A stretch of DNA of 64,000 bases, from assembly GCA_021397845.1 (NCBI GenBank), contig CM038053.1:82087157-82151156 (forward strand), in the 5' to 3' direction. The notes under the pieces were generated by a model. It saw only the letters and a list, made by a program, of their open reading frames with translations, ran no database searches and was not told the origin of the DNA. Every line of letters begins with the position of its first letter. Position 1 is the stretch's first letter. Source of the stretch: Areca catechu (lineage: Eukaryota; Streptophyta; Magnoliopsida; Arecales; Arecaceae). This document shows, one piece after another, positions 33,701 to 45,872 of the stretch. Position numbers and translations under genes: made by a program.

Positions 33701-34840
33701 ATGGACCAACTGCAAGTTGACATTGGAGCCTTAGCCCAATCCATGACCTAGTTGATCAATAGATTGGACCAGATGGAGACCAGACTGAGACCCCTAGAGG
33801 AAGCCGCTAGGCCCCGACATGAACCCAGTCCTGAGTCCCCTCACCCAAGGAGGAACCTGCAACAAGACCCTTACTTTGAGGATGACTTTGGGAGAGACCC
33901 TGACCCCTTTGTTGATACCTGTCCTAGGAGACCCAATCTGGAGGACCGTGAAGAAAGAGCCCTTAGGAGCATCAAGCTTGAGGCACCCACTTTCGATGGT
34001 AGCTTAGATCCCAGGGTGTGTGAGGATTGGGAGTCTGCCATGGAGCAGTATTTTGATTGGTACTCTATGTCTGAGAGAACTAAGTTTATGTTTGCTAAGC
34101 TTAGGTTGGTTCACCAAGCTAGGTTGTTCTGGAACAGTGTTGAGAACTACATAGAGCAGAAAGATCAATTACCCATAACCGCCTGGGGGGAGATGAGAGA
34201 AAAGCTTAGGAGGAAATACTTACCTGCGTCTTATACCCAGAAACTGTTGGACCAATGGCAGACCTTAAGTCAAGGGAGTAAGAGTGTGGCCGATTACATC
34301 GCCAAGTTTGATGAATATGTTATGCGATGTAAGGTTGTTGAATCACCTGAGTTAACCCTGTCTAGATTTAGGGCTGGCCTACACCCAGACATCCAGAGAG
34401 AGCTGTATTTTAGGTCAACCAGAACCTTGGAAGAAGCTTACCAAGTTGCTAGGCTCTGTGAGCATTTCCAAAGAGCTTCCACCTATAGAAGACCTGAGCC
34501 CTTTAGAAACCCGAGCCGTATCCCTGGATCCGCCCAAGGTTACAATCAAGCTTACCCGAGTCGATAAAACCCAAACCGAACTGACCCAAGTCGACCAAAC
34601 CCAGCCCGACCCAGTCCTAGTCGTCCCAGCCTGAACGACCCCAGTATAGTAGAGAGGAAAAGGGTAAGGCTGTTGAAGTCCAGTGGAGACCTGATCCCCA
34701 AGGTAAATGCTTTAGGTGTCATAAACTTGGACATTTTGCTAGCCAGTGCACCGCCTCTGCCCTACTCATAGAAGAACCAACTGAGACTGAACCCGAACCA
34801 ACCGTAGAACCTGTAGAGGACATCTATGATCCTGAAAATC
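33701..34840 (+). pseudogene. Element E gag
   Basis: ATG at 33701 with a TAG after 16 codons; the frame then stays open from 33752 to 34567. The N-terminal part has a short amphipathic helix and a P-R-R linker. The capsid core shows I-K-L-E-A-P-T-F-D-G-S, L-R-R-K-Y-L-P and L-S-R-F-R-A-G-L. After a frameshift near 34565 the CCHC knuckle C-F-R-C-H-K-L-G-H-F-A-S-Q-C (34708-34749) is intact. Close to element C's gag. Confidence 0.9.
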
Positions 34841-34845
34841 AGTTA

Positions 34846-35460
34846 TTGGAAGGGTTTGAGGGAGAGGAAGAAGTGTTTGAACCTGAAGACCTTGTAGGGG
34901 TAGTCCGATGCATCCTAGCCCAAAACATAGTACAGGAAGACTGGCATAGGACCAACATCCTACAGACCCTGATCAAGCTAGGAGATAAGGTTTGTAAGGT
35001 CATCATTGATAGTGGAAGCTGTGTTAATGCCCTTTCCTTGAGTACAGTTAAATCTTTAGGACTAGCCAAAGTTCCCCACCCCAACCCTTACAAAGTCTCC
35101 TGCATAGATTCAACTTCAATCCCTATAAAGTCTAGGTGCCAGATCAAGATCAAAATGAGTTCCTATGAAGAATTGATTTGGTGTGACGTCTTACCCATGG
35201 GTGTGGGTAGTATCATTCTAGGATGACCCTGGCTTTTCGACCATGATGCCACCCTTTATGGTCGATCCAATACCTGCGTCTTTCTCCACCAAGGAAAAAA
35301 GATTACAATCAACCCAATCCAGCCAAAGGACCTAGTCAAGAAAGGATCAAGTAGCCTTAAAGATAAGAAGCCTGAAGTTAACCTAATCAAGGACAATGGG
35401 TTAGAAGTAGAGATTACTGGGAAAGGACCTTTTAAAGAGTTTCAGGGAGAGAAGGATTAA
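34846..35460 (+). pseudogene. Element E protease
   Basis: V-I-I-D-S-G-S-C-V-N-A (Asp at 35008) and S-I-I-L-G followed by a TGA at 35224-35226 where relatives have Arg (G-R-P-W-L). The frame resumes with F-D-H-D-A-T-L-Y-G-R-S-N-T and ends at a stop near 35458. Confidence 0.85.
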
Positions 35461-35472
35461 CATTCTGAGAAT

Positions 35473-36276
35473 TTGAATACAAAAACTCCTGAGCCCATTG
35501 AAGACTTTAAGGTTGAACCCATTGAAAATCTTGGGAAAGAAACTCTTGAGCCCATTAAAGAATTGAAAGAAAGCATCTATGAGTCAAGTTTAGTAGAAGA
35601 TGGGCCCGAGGGTGAAATCATTGAGGAATCCATGGAAAATGATCCTGAACCCTCTACAAAATTTGAAGAGGAAATGACCGAGCCAGGATCACATCTAGTA
35701 AATGAATATGAGGATTCACTAGTCTTTTCCACAGAAGCTCAGGAACCAACCCTTAATGAACCGATCCAAAGAGAACACCCCCAAGAGGGAGTGAAGACTC
35801 TGAAAGAATTTGAGGATGTTTTTCCAGAAGAATTACCTGATCAACTGCCACCCCTTAGGGACATCCAGCATGCTATAGATTTGGTCCCAGGATCCTCTTT
35901 AACAGACCTTCCTCACTGTGAGATTGACCCTAGCGAGCCCCAAGATCTACCGGAACAAGTGGAGCATATGACACCTATAGAACGATGCCCAAATTTTAAG
36001 GTCATCCTGAATAACCCAAGTATGTTTTATGTTTTCCATAAGCCACCCCAAGACTCCGATTCCTATTTCCTACAATTCCCTGAACCCTCTCACATTTCTA
36101 GAGCCAAGGGGTTACTTTTTATTAAGATTACCAGAATGTGTGACTCCTTAGAGCCTATCACTTTTGCCCTCTACTTCTGGTATACTTTATGGCATTTGCT
36201 AGGGATCCATAATAATTTTTCTTGTGCATACCAGACTAGGGTCAAACCTAGAGAGTCAAACGTCTGTTTGGATTAG
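35473..36276 (+). pseudogene. Element E linker + truncated integrase-like module
   Basis: 267 open codons. An acidic Glu/Pro-rich linker leads to F-E-D-V-F-P-E-E-L-P-D-Q-L and [10 protein letters not shown], which normally precede RT. Within about 60 residues it switches to Y-F-L-Q-F-P-E-P-S-H-I-S-R-A ... L-Y-F-W-Y-T-L-W-H-L-L-G ... V-K-P-R-E. The module matches those of C and H and looks like integrase core with the catalytic Asp segment removed. I cannot tell whether it has a function; the open frame and its conserved end are what is seen. Confidence 0.8.
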
Positions 36277-36378
36277 ATCCTAGGAGTCCAAAAAAATTTT
36301 TTCTCAATAAGATTGCATAGTTGAGTCTGCATTTTGCATCATGTTAGGATTATGCATTAAATACAATTTTAAAATAAT

Positions 36379-36920
36379 TTGGCTGATTCCCGAAAGCGTG
36401 CTAAAGAGTTTGAGATAAGGGATTTTGTAATGATTAGGCTTCGGCCTGAACGACTTCCACCGGGAACCGTTAAGAAGCTTCATGCTCGTGGGGCGGGTCC
36501 CTTTAAAGTGATTAGGAGAATGGGCCCTAATGCCTATGTGCTAAAATTACCTCCGGATTATGGAATTAGCTCGACATTCAATATCTCTGACTTAGTCAAG
36601 TATAGAGAACCCGCAAACATACCCAGTGAGCCATTTGGGCCTAACCTCCCTTTTGAGAGTGAACCTGAACCTGAGTCTCCACCTCCAAATATACCTGAGC
36701 GAGGAGAGCAGATCGAGCATGTCCTGGATGACCAAGCCATCACTACCTGGGGAAAAGGCTACCAGCATTACCTGGTCCGATGGAAAGGCCAACATTAATT
36801 CGATGACTCGTGGATTACTCGGGAGGACTTGCAGCGCATCAACCCCGACATCCTGGAAAGGTATCAAAGCCAAGCTAACCCTTTCTCGACAGGGTCGAGT
36901 TCCTCCCACACCGGGAGAAT
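36379..36920 (+). pseudogene. Element E integrase C-terminus and chromodomain
   Basis: Open from 36379 to 36798: R-L-R-P-E-R-L-P-P-G-T-V-K-K-L-H-A-R and G-P-F-K-V (GPY/F-type module), then Y-R-E-P-A-N. The chromodomain follows: I-E-H-V-L-D-D-Q-A-I and H-Y-L-V-R-W-K-G, a TAA, then D-D-S-W-I-T-R-E-D-L. Only one stop breaks the chromodomain. It ends in 'ctcccacaccgggagaat', the polypurine-like tract before the 3' LTR. Confidence 0.85.
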
Positions 36921-38661
36921 TGGTGTGGGCACCAGGATCCGACAGAGGCTCCTCAACCCTCTATGGATCTCAGATTAGGGTTCCCCTTCTATGAGTCCTG
37001 TAATAAGGCCTTGAGCCCAAAGCATTGTCATAATTTCTTGTCAAATTTGTTTAGTCCTGTACCTTGACCAATTTGGGTCAAGTTAGGTCATGAGTCCTGT
37101 ATTTGTTCGAGTTTGAGTTTGGATTGGGCCCAAGCCCAATTGAAGTCACTCTTGTTTTCTTCACTAAATCAAGTTTTGGTGGGCCAACCCACCCCTTCCA
37201 CTTGGGATAATGCCAACTTAGGTGCCACCTCAGCTACCTAAGTGGCGCCACATCAGCTGCCACTTGGGCATCCAAGAAGGGAAACAAAGTGGCATCCTCA
37301 TGCTTTCCACATGCCTTGGGCAACATTGGAAGGAAGAGACACCATCCCCCTCTTCCCTCCCCCACATCACACCTTGTTCCATCAAAAGAGGGCATTGAAG
37401 ATCCTTGAAGAAACCAAGCCTCAAAGCAAGCCCCCTTCCAAGCTTTCTTTCCAAAATGTTCTTACAAGGAAGAAAGGTCAAAGGACACACTCCCCCCTTC
37501 AAGCCCTCAACCATGCAACGCCCGTGGAGCTCTCCCTTGGTTGGCCTTGAATCAATCCAAGAAGATGGCATTGAAGAATCCAAGGGAACACATCCCTCCA
37601 AGCAAGCCATGCCCCACTCCTTCTTCCAAAATAAGCATGCTAAGGAAGGAAGTCAAGGGACCAATCCCCCTCTCCAAGCCTTTGCTCATGCCATGCCCAA
37701 CTCCAAATTATTTGGTCGGCCAAAGAGATGGGATGTTGGAAACTTTTGGGCACCACCATGAATTTTGTAATTTGAATTTCAAATGGGCCTTGGGTGCCTA
37801 TTTAAAGGACCCAATCCCTCCCTTGTAGAACTAATGAATGAATGAATGAATGATTAAGTGATTAATGAAAGTTTTGAGTTTCTTCCACCTTCCAACCATT
37901 GTCTCTTAGGCTAGGTTTGAGTGGAATTGCCTTCGTCCCCAGGGACGTCGAGTGGTGTGGGGCCACCTGTCCGTCGCCCCAGGGCGTCGCGTATCCTTCG
38001 TCCTCCAGGATGTCACGTGGTATGAGGCCACATTCCTTCATCCTCCGGGACATCACGGGGTGCTAGGCCCCAAGTTATCTCCAACTTCGACTTCAGAATC
38101 TAGCCGAACACTGGGCTCGAAGCCCCTTCCCAACTCCAGTTCAATTCCTTTCCATGCATCTCCAAATTCCGCTGACCTTTCTTTTGTTTGCCTACAGGTC
38201 CTCCCTAGCATCTCGAGCATTGGAGGTAGTCAGCTTTGCCATTGCGACCTCCCGACCCAAACCCAGAGCTCCCACAGGGTCGACAGCTCGGGCATCCCGG
38301 CCGCATCCGTCGAGTTGAGCGATCTCTGCACCGGGCGCTTCAGAAGTTTGAGGTTTGCCTTCTCTTTATCTCCTAAGTAGATATTATAGGTCGAGCTAGT
38401 CCTACCGGGGTTTGTTAATCTCGGGGTCCTATTATCGTTTTCACTTTTAGGGCTTTGAACTGCTAGCGTAAGCTTTCATTACTGTTCTTCGTATTTCTTA
38501 CCTTTGCTTGTGATTGTGAATCGAAACCCTAAAACAACGAAGAAGAACAACAAGAAACATAAAAAAAAAAATCATCAACCCTAAAAGGAATTCTTTTGCA
38601 TCGTAAGCATCCTTACTAGCATCTAGCATCCCTAGCTCTATCCCCCTTGCCTCCTACATCA
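36921..38661 (+). repeat. Element E 3' LTR
   Basis: 1,741 bp, a few percent different from the 5' LTR by eye. TATTTAAA at 37799-37806. Confidence 0.9.
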
Positions 38662-38666
38662 TCAAA

Positions 38667-38733
38667 TGTCTAAGCAATCCATAAAGAGTTTTGAATTGGG
38701 TGCAGCCTCTTTCTGATCCTCATTCCTATACCA
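38667..38733 (-). repeat. Element A left LTR, piece 3 (sense start)
   Basis: Short remainder after E, ending CCTATACCA at the junction with A's polypurine-like tract 'ttctcttggggtgggagg'. Confidence 0.7.
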
Positions 38734-39170
38734 ATTCTCTTGGGGTGGGAGGAACTTGACCCTGTCAAGCAAAGGTCAATCTGGCTCTGGTACTGTTCTA
38801 ATAAGTCTTGATTGAGGCGCTACAGATCCTCTCGAGTGATCCATGAATCTTCAAATTCTGATCGACCTTGCCAATGAACCACATAATGTTGGTAGCCTTT
38901 ATTTTGAGTAGTAATAGCTTGGTCATCCAAGATTTGCTCAATCATTTCTCCTTTCCCATGTAAATTTATTAGTTGACACTTAGGTATGGGTTCTCTCTCA
39001 AGAATAGAGTCAGGTCCAAAAGGCTCACTTGGAATTATTGCTAGCTCCCTATACTTAAGTAGGTCTGAGATATTGAAGGTTGAGCTATTGCTAAATTCGG
39101 GTGGTAACACGAGAACATAGGCATTAGGTCCAACTTCTTTATTACTTTGAAGGGTCCAGCTCGACGGGCA
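38734..39170 (-). pseudogene. Element A chromodomain and integrase C-terminus
   Basis: The reverse strand reads S-T-F-N-I-S-D-L-L-K-Y-R-E, then I-E-Q-I-L-D-D-Q-A-I-T-T and D-S-W-I-T-R-E-D-L, an almost complete chromodomain. A stop follows W-I-T-R-E-D-L. The beta-strand tryptophan of V-H-W-Q-G is kept. Confidence 0.85.
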
Positions 39171-39179
39171 TGTAACCTT

Positions 39180-40200
39180 TTCATGGTCCCCTGAGGAAAC
39201 TATTTAGGCCTAAGCCTAATCATCACATAATCTCCCTCAGCAAATTCCTTAACTCTTTTCTAGGAATTAGTCATGTTTTTATAAGTATCATTGCATAAAT
39301 TAATCTTATTACTAATTTTCTTATGCAGATCTCTAACATGATGTGCAAATGATTCAGTTGACTTAGAGACTCATGCATGTATGGGTAAAGGGATTAGGTC
39401 TATCGGTCTCTTAGGCTTATAACCATGGATAATTTCAAATGGACTCTTGCATGTGGAACTATTAACTGAACTGTTGTAGGTGAATTCATCTCTAGGTAGC
39501 AAAAGGTTACAATTTCTAGTGTTTTCACCTACAAGACATTTCAACAAGTTTTCAAGACTTTGGTTCACTACTTCAGTTTGGCCATAGATTTGAGGGTGGT
39601 AGGGGGTAGAAAATTTGAGCTTAGTTCCTAACATGTGCCAGAGGGCTTTCCAAAAGTAACTCATGAATCGGACTTCCCTATCATATACAATGGTTTTTTG
39701 CAAGCCATGTAACCTAATTACTTCATCTAAGAAATGTTTGGCCACCTTGGAGGTATCAAAGGTTTGGGAACAGGGTATGAAATGAGCCATCTTGGAAAAT
39801 CTATCGACCACAACATAGATTGAATCATGTCTCCTCTGGGTCTTAGGCAATCCTAACACAAAATCTATACTAAGGTCATGCCAAGGATAATCGGGCATAG
39901 GTAACAAAATGTAAAGGCCAGTGTTTTGCTTTGTTGTTTGGTAACAGCACAAGTTCGACATCTAGCCACAATCTAGGCAACGTTCCTTTTAAGACATTGC
40001 CAATAGAATTGGTCTTCAATGCTAGAATGGTCTTATTCCTACCGAAATGACTAGCTAGACCTCCAGCATGGGTTTCCCAAACTAGAAATTCTCTAAGGGA
40101 AGTCTTGGGGATACACAACTTGTTGTCCTTAAAGAGGTAGCAATCCTCAAGGGTATACTCACTATGCGAACTAGACGATCCTTATTTCACTGATTGATAG
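39180..40200 (-). pseudogene. Element A integrase core
   Basis: Open stretch 39371-39961 (196 codons): S-I-D-F (first catalytic Asp), [20 protein letters not shown] (second Asp) and G-Q-T-E-V-V-N-Q-S-L-E (catalytic Glu). The D-D-E triad is therefore present. The zinc-binding region (39876-40118) and the C-terminal extension are out of frame. Confidence 0.88.
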
Positions 40201-40339
40201 ATCTCACTAAAGTCAGCATAGGTCTCATATTCCTCTTTCAGTTTGTCAAATCCTATGACTTCAGTTCTAACAGAATTGAAGAGCATGGACCAATGGCTAA
40301 GGGCATCAATGACCTTATTTTCAGTACCAGCATGGTGTT

Positions 40340-40858
40340 TTAAAACAAAAGTATAAGCTTGAATGTATTATTGGTACTTACCTGCCTAGAGTTCAGTTTT
40401 TTCTGGGAATTAAGGAATCGGAGTGCCTCATGATCAAAGTATAAAGCAAACTCCTGTGGTAGTAGGTAATGTCTCCAATATCTTAGGGCTTGAACTACCA
40501 CATAAAATTTCTTATCATAAGTCAAGTATCTAAGCTTAGTCTCATTCAATTTCTCACTAAAGAAGGCTATGAGATGATTTTCTTGACTTAGGACTCCTCC
40601 TATACCAACTCCAGAAGCATCACAAGCAACCTCAAAAATTTTTGAAAATTTGGGTAACCTCAAAATGGATGCTTGGGTCATCTTTTCATTAATATCTAGG
40701 AAGGTTTTATCTGCAGCTTTAGTCCACTCAAAGGCTCCCTTCTTAATGCAATCAATGATGGGTGAAACTATAGAGCTAAATCCCTGAATAAATCGTCTAT
40801 AAAAGGTAGCAAGGCTATGGAAGCTACGCACGTCATGTATACTTATAGGTCTGGCCAC
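40340..40858 (-). pseudogene. Element A RNase H (with end of RT connection)
   Basis: 172 open codons: S-F-H-S-L-A-T-F-Y-R-R-F-I and G-A-F-E-W-T-K-A-A, then [16 protein letters not shown] and Y-W-R-H-Y-L-L. A frameshift near the end precedes the integrase. Confidence 0.88.
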
Positions 40859-41580
40859 TCAACTTTGGACTTAACTTTTTTTGGATCAGCTGATACTCCT
40901 TCGGGGGTCACTACAAATCCTAGAAAGGTGACTCTATGGGTCAAGAACTTGCATTTATTCAAATTAGCATAGAGGCTATCTTTTCTAAGGGCTAATAGAC
41001 TTGTCGGATATGTCTTTGGTGGTCTTCCTTAGTCCTACTATAGATCAAAATATCATCAAAATAAATCACAACAAATTTTCCAATGAACATTCTTAGAACT
41101 TGGGTCATGATCCTCCTGAAAGTACTAGGAGCATTCAACAATACAAAAGGCATCACTACCCACTCATAAAAACCATCCTTAGTCTTAAAGGCTATTTTCT
41201 ACTCATCCTTAGGTCTGATCCTAACTTGGTGATAGCCACTCTTAAGGTCAATTATAAAGAAAATAGTTGCTCCGGCCATCATATCTAGCATGTCATCCAA
41301 ACAGGAAATGGGAAAATGATATTTAACTATTATTTTGTTAATGGCTCGACTATCAACACACATCCTCTAAGTGCCATCTTTCTTGGGGGTTAGAAGGGAA
41401 GGTACTGCACATGGACTCAGACTCTCCCTAATAAATCCCTTCTTGAGGGGTTCTCCAACCTATTTTTGTAATTCTAAGTGCTTAGTGGGATTCATCCTAT
41501 AATGTGAGAGATTAGGCAAAGTGGCTGCTAGGACTAGATTTATAGCATGTTGTATGTCCCTTAAAGGTGGTAGTTGATCA
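40859..41580 (-). pseudogene. Element A reverse transcriptase
   Basis: Fragmented by stops, but the catalytic box Y-F-D-D (41052-41063) is intact, followed by I-L-I-Y. Upstream in sense are the P-K-K-D-G-T segment (about 41370) and [12 protein letters not shown] sequence (about 41430). It is the only RT in the window with an intact Y-F-D-D. Confidence 0.85.
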
Positions 41581-42299
41581 GGAAGCTCTTCGGGAAACAC
41601 ATCTTGGAACTCTTTCAAAAAGTCCATTAACTCTTGAGGGTGTTTTTTCTAGGTTTGATCATGAATTTCTTTAGTAGCTAAAATCCAAACTGGTGAACCC
41701 TCAGTGATCTCATGCTCTAGTTCTTTAGCATTGATCATATTTAATCCCGATTTCTTCTCTTTCAGGTTACTAGATCTCCTTTTAATGTTATCCTTATGTG
41801 GGGTTGGGTTTTTCATAAACTGCTTCCCATGGTGGTTAAAGGAATAGGAATTTGATTGTTCATATAGGGTAGCATCATGGTCATATAACCAAGGTCGACC
41901 TAAGATGATACTACTAACTCCCATAGGAAGGACATCACAACACACCTTTTCTTGAAAGGATTGTAGTTGGATCATGACTTGGCATCTAAGTTTAATGGGG
42001 ATGGAAGTTGAGTCTACCCAGGATTCTTTATAGGGGTTGGGATGGGGAACAGTAGATAAGCCTAGGGTTTTGACAGCACTAGTTGAGATAGCATTAACAT
42101 AGTTCCCACTATCTATGATGATCTTACATACCTTTTCCCCTAACTTCACAAATGTCTGTAGGATGTTGGTCCTACGCCAATCCTCTTTTGCCTTGGTTTG
42201 GGTTAAGATACATCTAACAACTTCCAATAAATCAGATGACTCAATGACTTCTTCATCTCCTTCATATTCATCTACTAAGTGTACTCCAGATTCATGCAC
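41581..42299 (-). pseudogene. Element A protease
   Basis: 216 open codons (41649-42299): an acidic lead-in with V-D-E-Y-E-G-D-E-E, then I-I-I-D-S-G-N-Y-V-N-A and S-I-I-L-G-R-P-W-L-Y-D-H-D. A stop interrupts before the lead-in to RT. Confidence 0.85.
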
Positions 42300-43340
42300 T
42301 TCTTCATACTCATCAGTAGGTTCAGGATCTTCTTCTCCTAGTTCTCCTATTTGTAGGGATCAGGTTGGGCATTGACTAGCATAATGTCCTAATTTATGAC
42401 ATCTAAAATAAGCAGTATTAGGATTTGGATTCTTCTGAACTTCAGGTGACTTTCCCTTAGGTCATTGGGGTGCTAGGATTGGGTTGGCCTGGGTGCACTT
42501 GACTAGATACTAGTTTATGATTAGGGATACCATTCCTAGTGGATTCAGGTCGATGGATCATGGGTCCCTTTTAGAATCTCTTGTAGTCTCTAGCTATCTG
42601 ATAAGCCTATTCAAGATCATGGACTTCTCTTAAAATCAATTCTCTCTGAATGTCCTCATGTAGTCTAGCCCTTAATCTAGACAGGATCATAGCTTCAGAC
42701 TCATCTATGCTACACCTTATGACATATTCATCAAATTTGGCTATGTATTTAGATACAGTCTTGTTTCCCTGACTCAACCTCTACCATTGATCTAAAAGTC
42801 TCTGGTGATAGGATATGGCGAGGTACTTTTTCCTAAGCTTAAGTTTCATAGCTCTTCAGGTAGCAATGGGTATGTCTCCTCTTTGCCTAGTTATCCTTTC
42901 AACATTCTTCGAGTATAGTCTAGCCTGGTGAGCTAATTTGAGTTTAGCAAACTTAAACTTTCTTTCTTCAAACATTTTATACCACTTAGACTACTGGACC
43001 ATACCTCCTTCCCAATCAATGTATACCTTAGGGTCAAGACTGCCATCAAATGTAGGTGCTTCTAACCTAATGTTCCTAATGGCTCTCTCATCTTGGTCTA
43101 TAAAATCATGATTGGGTCTCCTCTGATTAAGATCCAAGATTGGGCCATGGCTTGGGGCTCTTCGAGGGTTGATAGGTGTTGGAAGAGGTGTCTCAAGTTC
43201 AGGCTTAGTATGGGTCTAATGGGTTCCTTCTAGGTTTCCTACCCGTGTCTTCATTTGGGTAAACCTATGGTTCATTTAGGCAAGCTGTTCAGTAATGGCC
43301 CTCAATTGGGTTTCAAGATTTACTTCCATGGTTAAACCAG
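42300..43340 (-). pseudogene. Element A gag
   Basis: Multiple stops, but L-E-A-P-T-F-D-G-S-L-D-P, K-F-A-K-L and Y-I-A-K-F-D-E-Y-V-I-R-C are readable. In the CCHC knuckle (about 42370-42415) the first cysteine codon is TAT, giving Y-F-R-C-H-K-L-G-H-Y-A-S-Q-C, so zinc binding would be lost. Confidence 0.8.
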
Positions 43341-44049
43341 ATTATGTTTGGGGCTGATCATAATGGGTTCCTGACCTGGTGGTCATGCAACATACAAATT
43401 TGTTCTAGGATTTTCTAGACCTAGAAGCTCAAGTAGGATGAATCAACTCAACTTACAACCAACTCAATAATTATCCTTTCAACTAGCCAGGTATGAGGTG
43501 GGGTTGTGGGAGGCTCCCCCGACTCTTGCAGGGTCCTAATTAAAGAACCACAAGTCTGCTTAAGGCATTTGTCATTGGACCTATTTCCTAGACACCTATT
43601 TCAAGAAATAACTGAAGGATTGAGTGCACTTGTTTCATCACAATATTTTGAACTTGACCTGTTGGTGTCCCTAGCTGCTTGATGTTTCTACTCAATTTTA
43701 ATTAGGCTTGGGATCGAGATGAGGATGGTTATTTTGGGCTAGGAAAGGTGATAAAATCCTTCCCTTATCTGAGAGAGAGAAATTGCACTCAAGTGAATTT
43801 AGTAATGCATGCACACACATAAAAACCTAAAGTAAAATATGCAGATTTTTTTTTATTTTGTAGATCTGAAATTAAGAAGAAAATTATAGAATTAATGAGG
43901 ATTAATTATATGACTGATGGATGCAAAGATAATGGCTTATCTAAAGGTTTTAGTGAAAGCAATTTCTAGGTTTAGATCTACTATGCAGAAATTTCAGCAT
44001 GCAGATTTTTTTTTGTTTTTTGTTAAGAACTATGAACATGTCCTAACTT
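43341..44049 (-). other. Element A 5' leader
   Basis: Noncoding, AT-rich. It shares the module end 'tttgggctaggaaaggt ... cttccctta' (43730-43780) with the other leaders; the hairpin is not recognisable. Confidence 0.65.
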
Positions 44050-44061
44050 GCTCTGATACCA
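44050..44061 (-). other. Element A primer-binding site
   Basis: Reverse strand TGGTATCAGAGC, initiator-Met type, six bases from the LTR start at 44068. Confidence 0.88.
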
Positions 44062-44067
44062 AACCTA

Positions 44068-44320
44068 TGCGGGATGTTATTATGCAAGAGATTAACATAA
44101 AGTAATGGTAGATTAAGAGAGCAATGATTTTAGATTTTTATATGGTATTGCTTCCAGAAAAGAATAAGAACAGGCAAAGGTTGTTTATGTGAGGACTAAA
44201 GTAACTACCCGCATATTAGTATTCAACTAAGTAATAAAGAAAACAGGATCCTAGGGTTGAGAAATCACTAATTAGAACATGCTCTTTCTTCAACAAATCA
44301 GGACTTGTGAGAAGAGATGG
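44068..44320 (-). repeat. Element A right (5') LTR, piece 1
   Basis: TGCGGGATGTT..., homologous to 11859-12110. Ends with GATGG, the target of solo LTR F. Confidence 0.85.
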
Positions 44321-45872
44321 TGGTGCGGGCACCAGGACTAGACAGAGGCTCCTCAACCCTCTATGGATCTCTGATTAGGATTTTTAACCTTTTGAATCCT
44401 GTAATAAGGCTTAAAGCCTGAGTAATTTGCTTTCGAGTCTTGTAGTTAGTATCTAGTTGGTTTCAATTTTTTGCTTTAGTCTTTTAATTTGGCCAATTTG
44501 GGCAAGTTAGGGTCAATTGGTCCTGTAATTAGCTAAATTGGTTCAAGCTCAAGTCAATTTGAAGATGGGCTCAAGCTAATTTGAAGATGGGTCCACAAGT
44601 GGGCATTCAAGTCAAGCCCAATTGAAGATGAGTCAAGCCACCTCTCCTCCATGCCAAGAAGGAGTGCTAACTCATGGAGCACCACATCATCAATGCCACA
44701 TGGCATAGGAGGTGCGACATTAGCTCATGGAGTGCCACATCATCAGTGCCACATGGCATGGGGATGTGTCACTTCACCAAGCTCCATTGGACAGTCAAGT
44801 CAAGCTGAAATTTCAAATTCAAATTTCATGGTTGACTCCCATTAAACCTTTCCTTGATCCAAGCCAACAACATCCCCACCTCACTCTATATATTAAGCCA
44901 TATCACTAAGGATCAAGCCTAGCATTCATGGTTGGTCAAAGCTTCATGAAAAGATTCCAAAATTTAAAAGTTATAAGCCAAGGTTTCATGAAGAAAAAAA
45001 TTCAAATTTCAAATGGGTGCCCCTTGATTCATGAAGACAACCGACCTTTTTCTCCTCCCCAAATCAAGCTTTGTAACTCCCCTTTTCAAATCTTGAATGA
45101 TTACTTGGGTGCTTATAAAAGGACCCTAACCCTCTTGTAAGAACTTTTAATTTTGAATGAATGAAAAAAAAAGAGAATTTCTTCTTCCAATTGCCCTTGT
45201 CTTCTAGACTAGGAACTCTATAAGAGAGTGCCTTTATCCTTTTGGACATCTAGGAGTGAGAGGCCTTTAGTTACCTTCCTCTTTCAGAAGCCACCAGTCC
45301 ATCTTCAAGCTGGGACACCACCTGGAAGATCCACCAGGATGCCTAACAAAAAGAACCCTCTTCGACCACCATCTTCAATTCCGTTTCTCCTCCCTTTTCA
45401 CTTTCTCATACCCCTACTTGCTATTTTCTAACCTTTCTCTTTGTTGCTCAAAGATCCTCCAGGTGCCATGGACAAAGGATTCGATCTCCCTTGCCTTCAG
45501 ACCATCGGATGGAAAGCCGGCGAATCCACAGGGTTGAAGGCTTGATCTTTTAGGCCGCATCCGCAAGTGCGAGAGACTCGCATCAGGCGCATCAAAAACT
45601 TCAAGGTTTGCATTCCCTAATCTTATAAGTAGGTATTGATCTAGAGCTAAGTCCTACGGGGTTTCTCAATCCCGGGGTCCTCTCCTTTTCTTTGTTTAGG
45701 GGCTATCTTGTATGTTAGAAAGTTCTTATCTTTATAGAATCTCTAGATTTGCTCTTTGCTTATCTTCGGAAATCTTTAAATCCACTAAAACTTTAAAAAA
45801 ATTAGCAAGAAAAATCATTTGCATATCCATCTCATCATTAGTATAGTCCCGCATCATCTCCATCCCACATCA
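44321..45872 (+). mobile_element. Solo LTR F, TSD GATGG/AATGG
   Basis: 1,552 bp, TGGTGCGGGCACC...CCACATCA, with no PBS or interior. The flanks GATGG (44316-44320) and AATGG (45873-45877) differ by one transition. A's LTR reads across once it is removed, as 12100-12110 shows. TATAAAAGGACCC at 45114. Close to the LTRs of C and E in its first 100 bp and in the 'ggccgcatccg' U5 region. Confidence 0.88.
45114..45120 (+). promoter_or_regulatory. TATA box of solo LTR F
   Basis: TATAAAA followed by GGACCC, matching the other LTRs of this group. Confidence 0.65.

Larger units (their letters stand above)
31065..38661 (+). mobile_element. Element E: non-autonomous chromovirus derivative, TSD TCAAA, inserted in A's LTR
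   Basis: LTRs 31065-32797 and 36921-38661; TSD TCAAA at 31060-31064 and 38662-38666. The interior (about 4.1 kb) encodes gag, protease, an acidic linker, the lead-in to RT, then directly a truncated integrase module and a separate integrase C-terminus/chromodomain. RT palm, RNase H and most of integrase are missing. Forward strand, opposite to A. Confidence 0.92.
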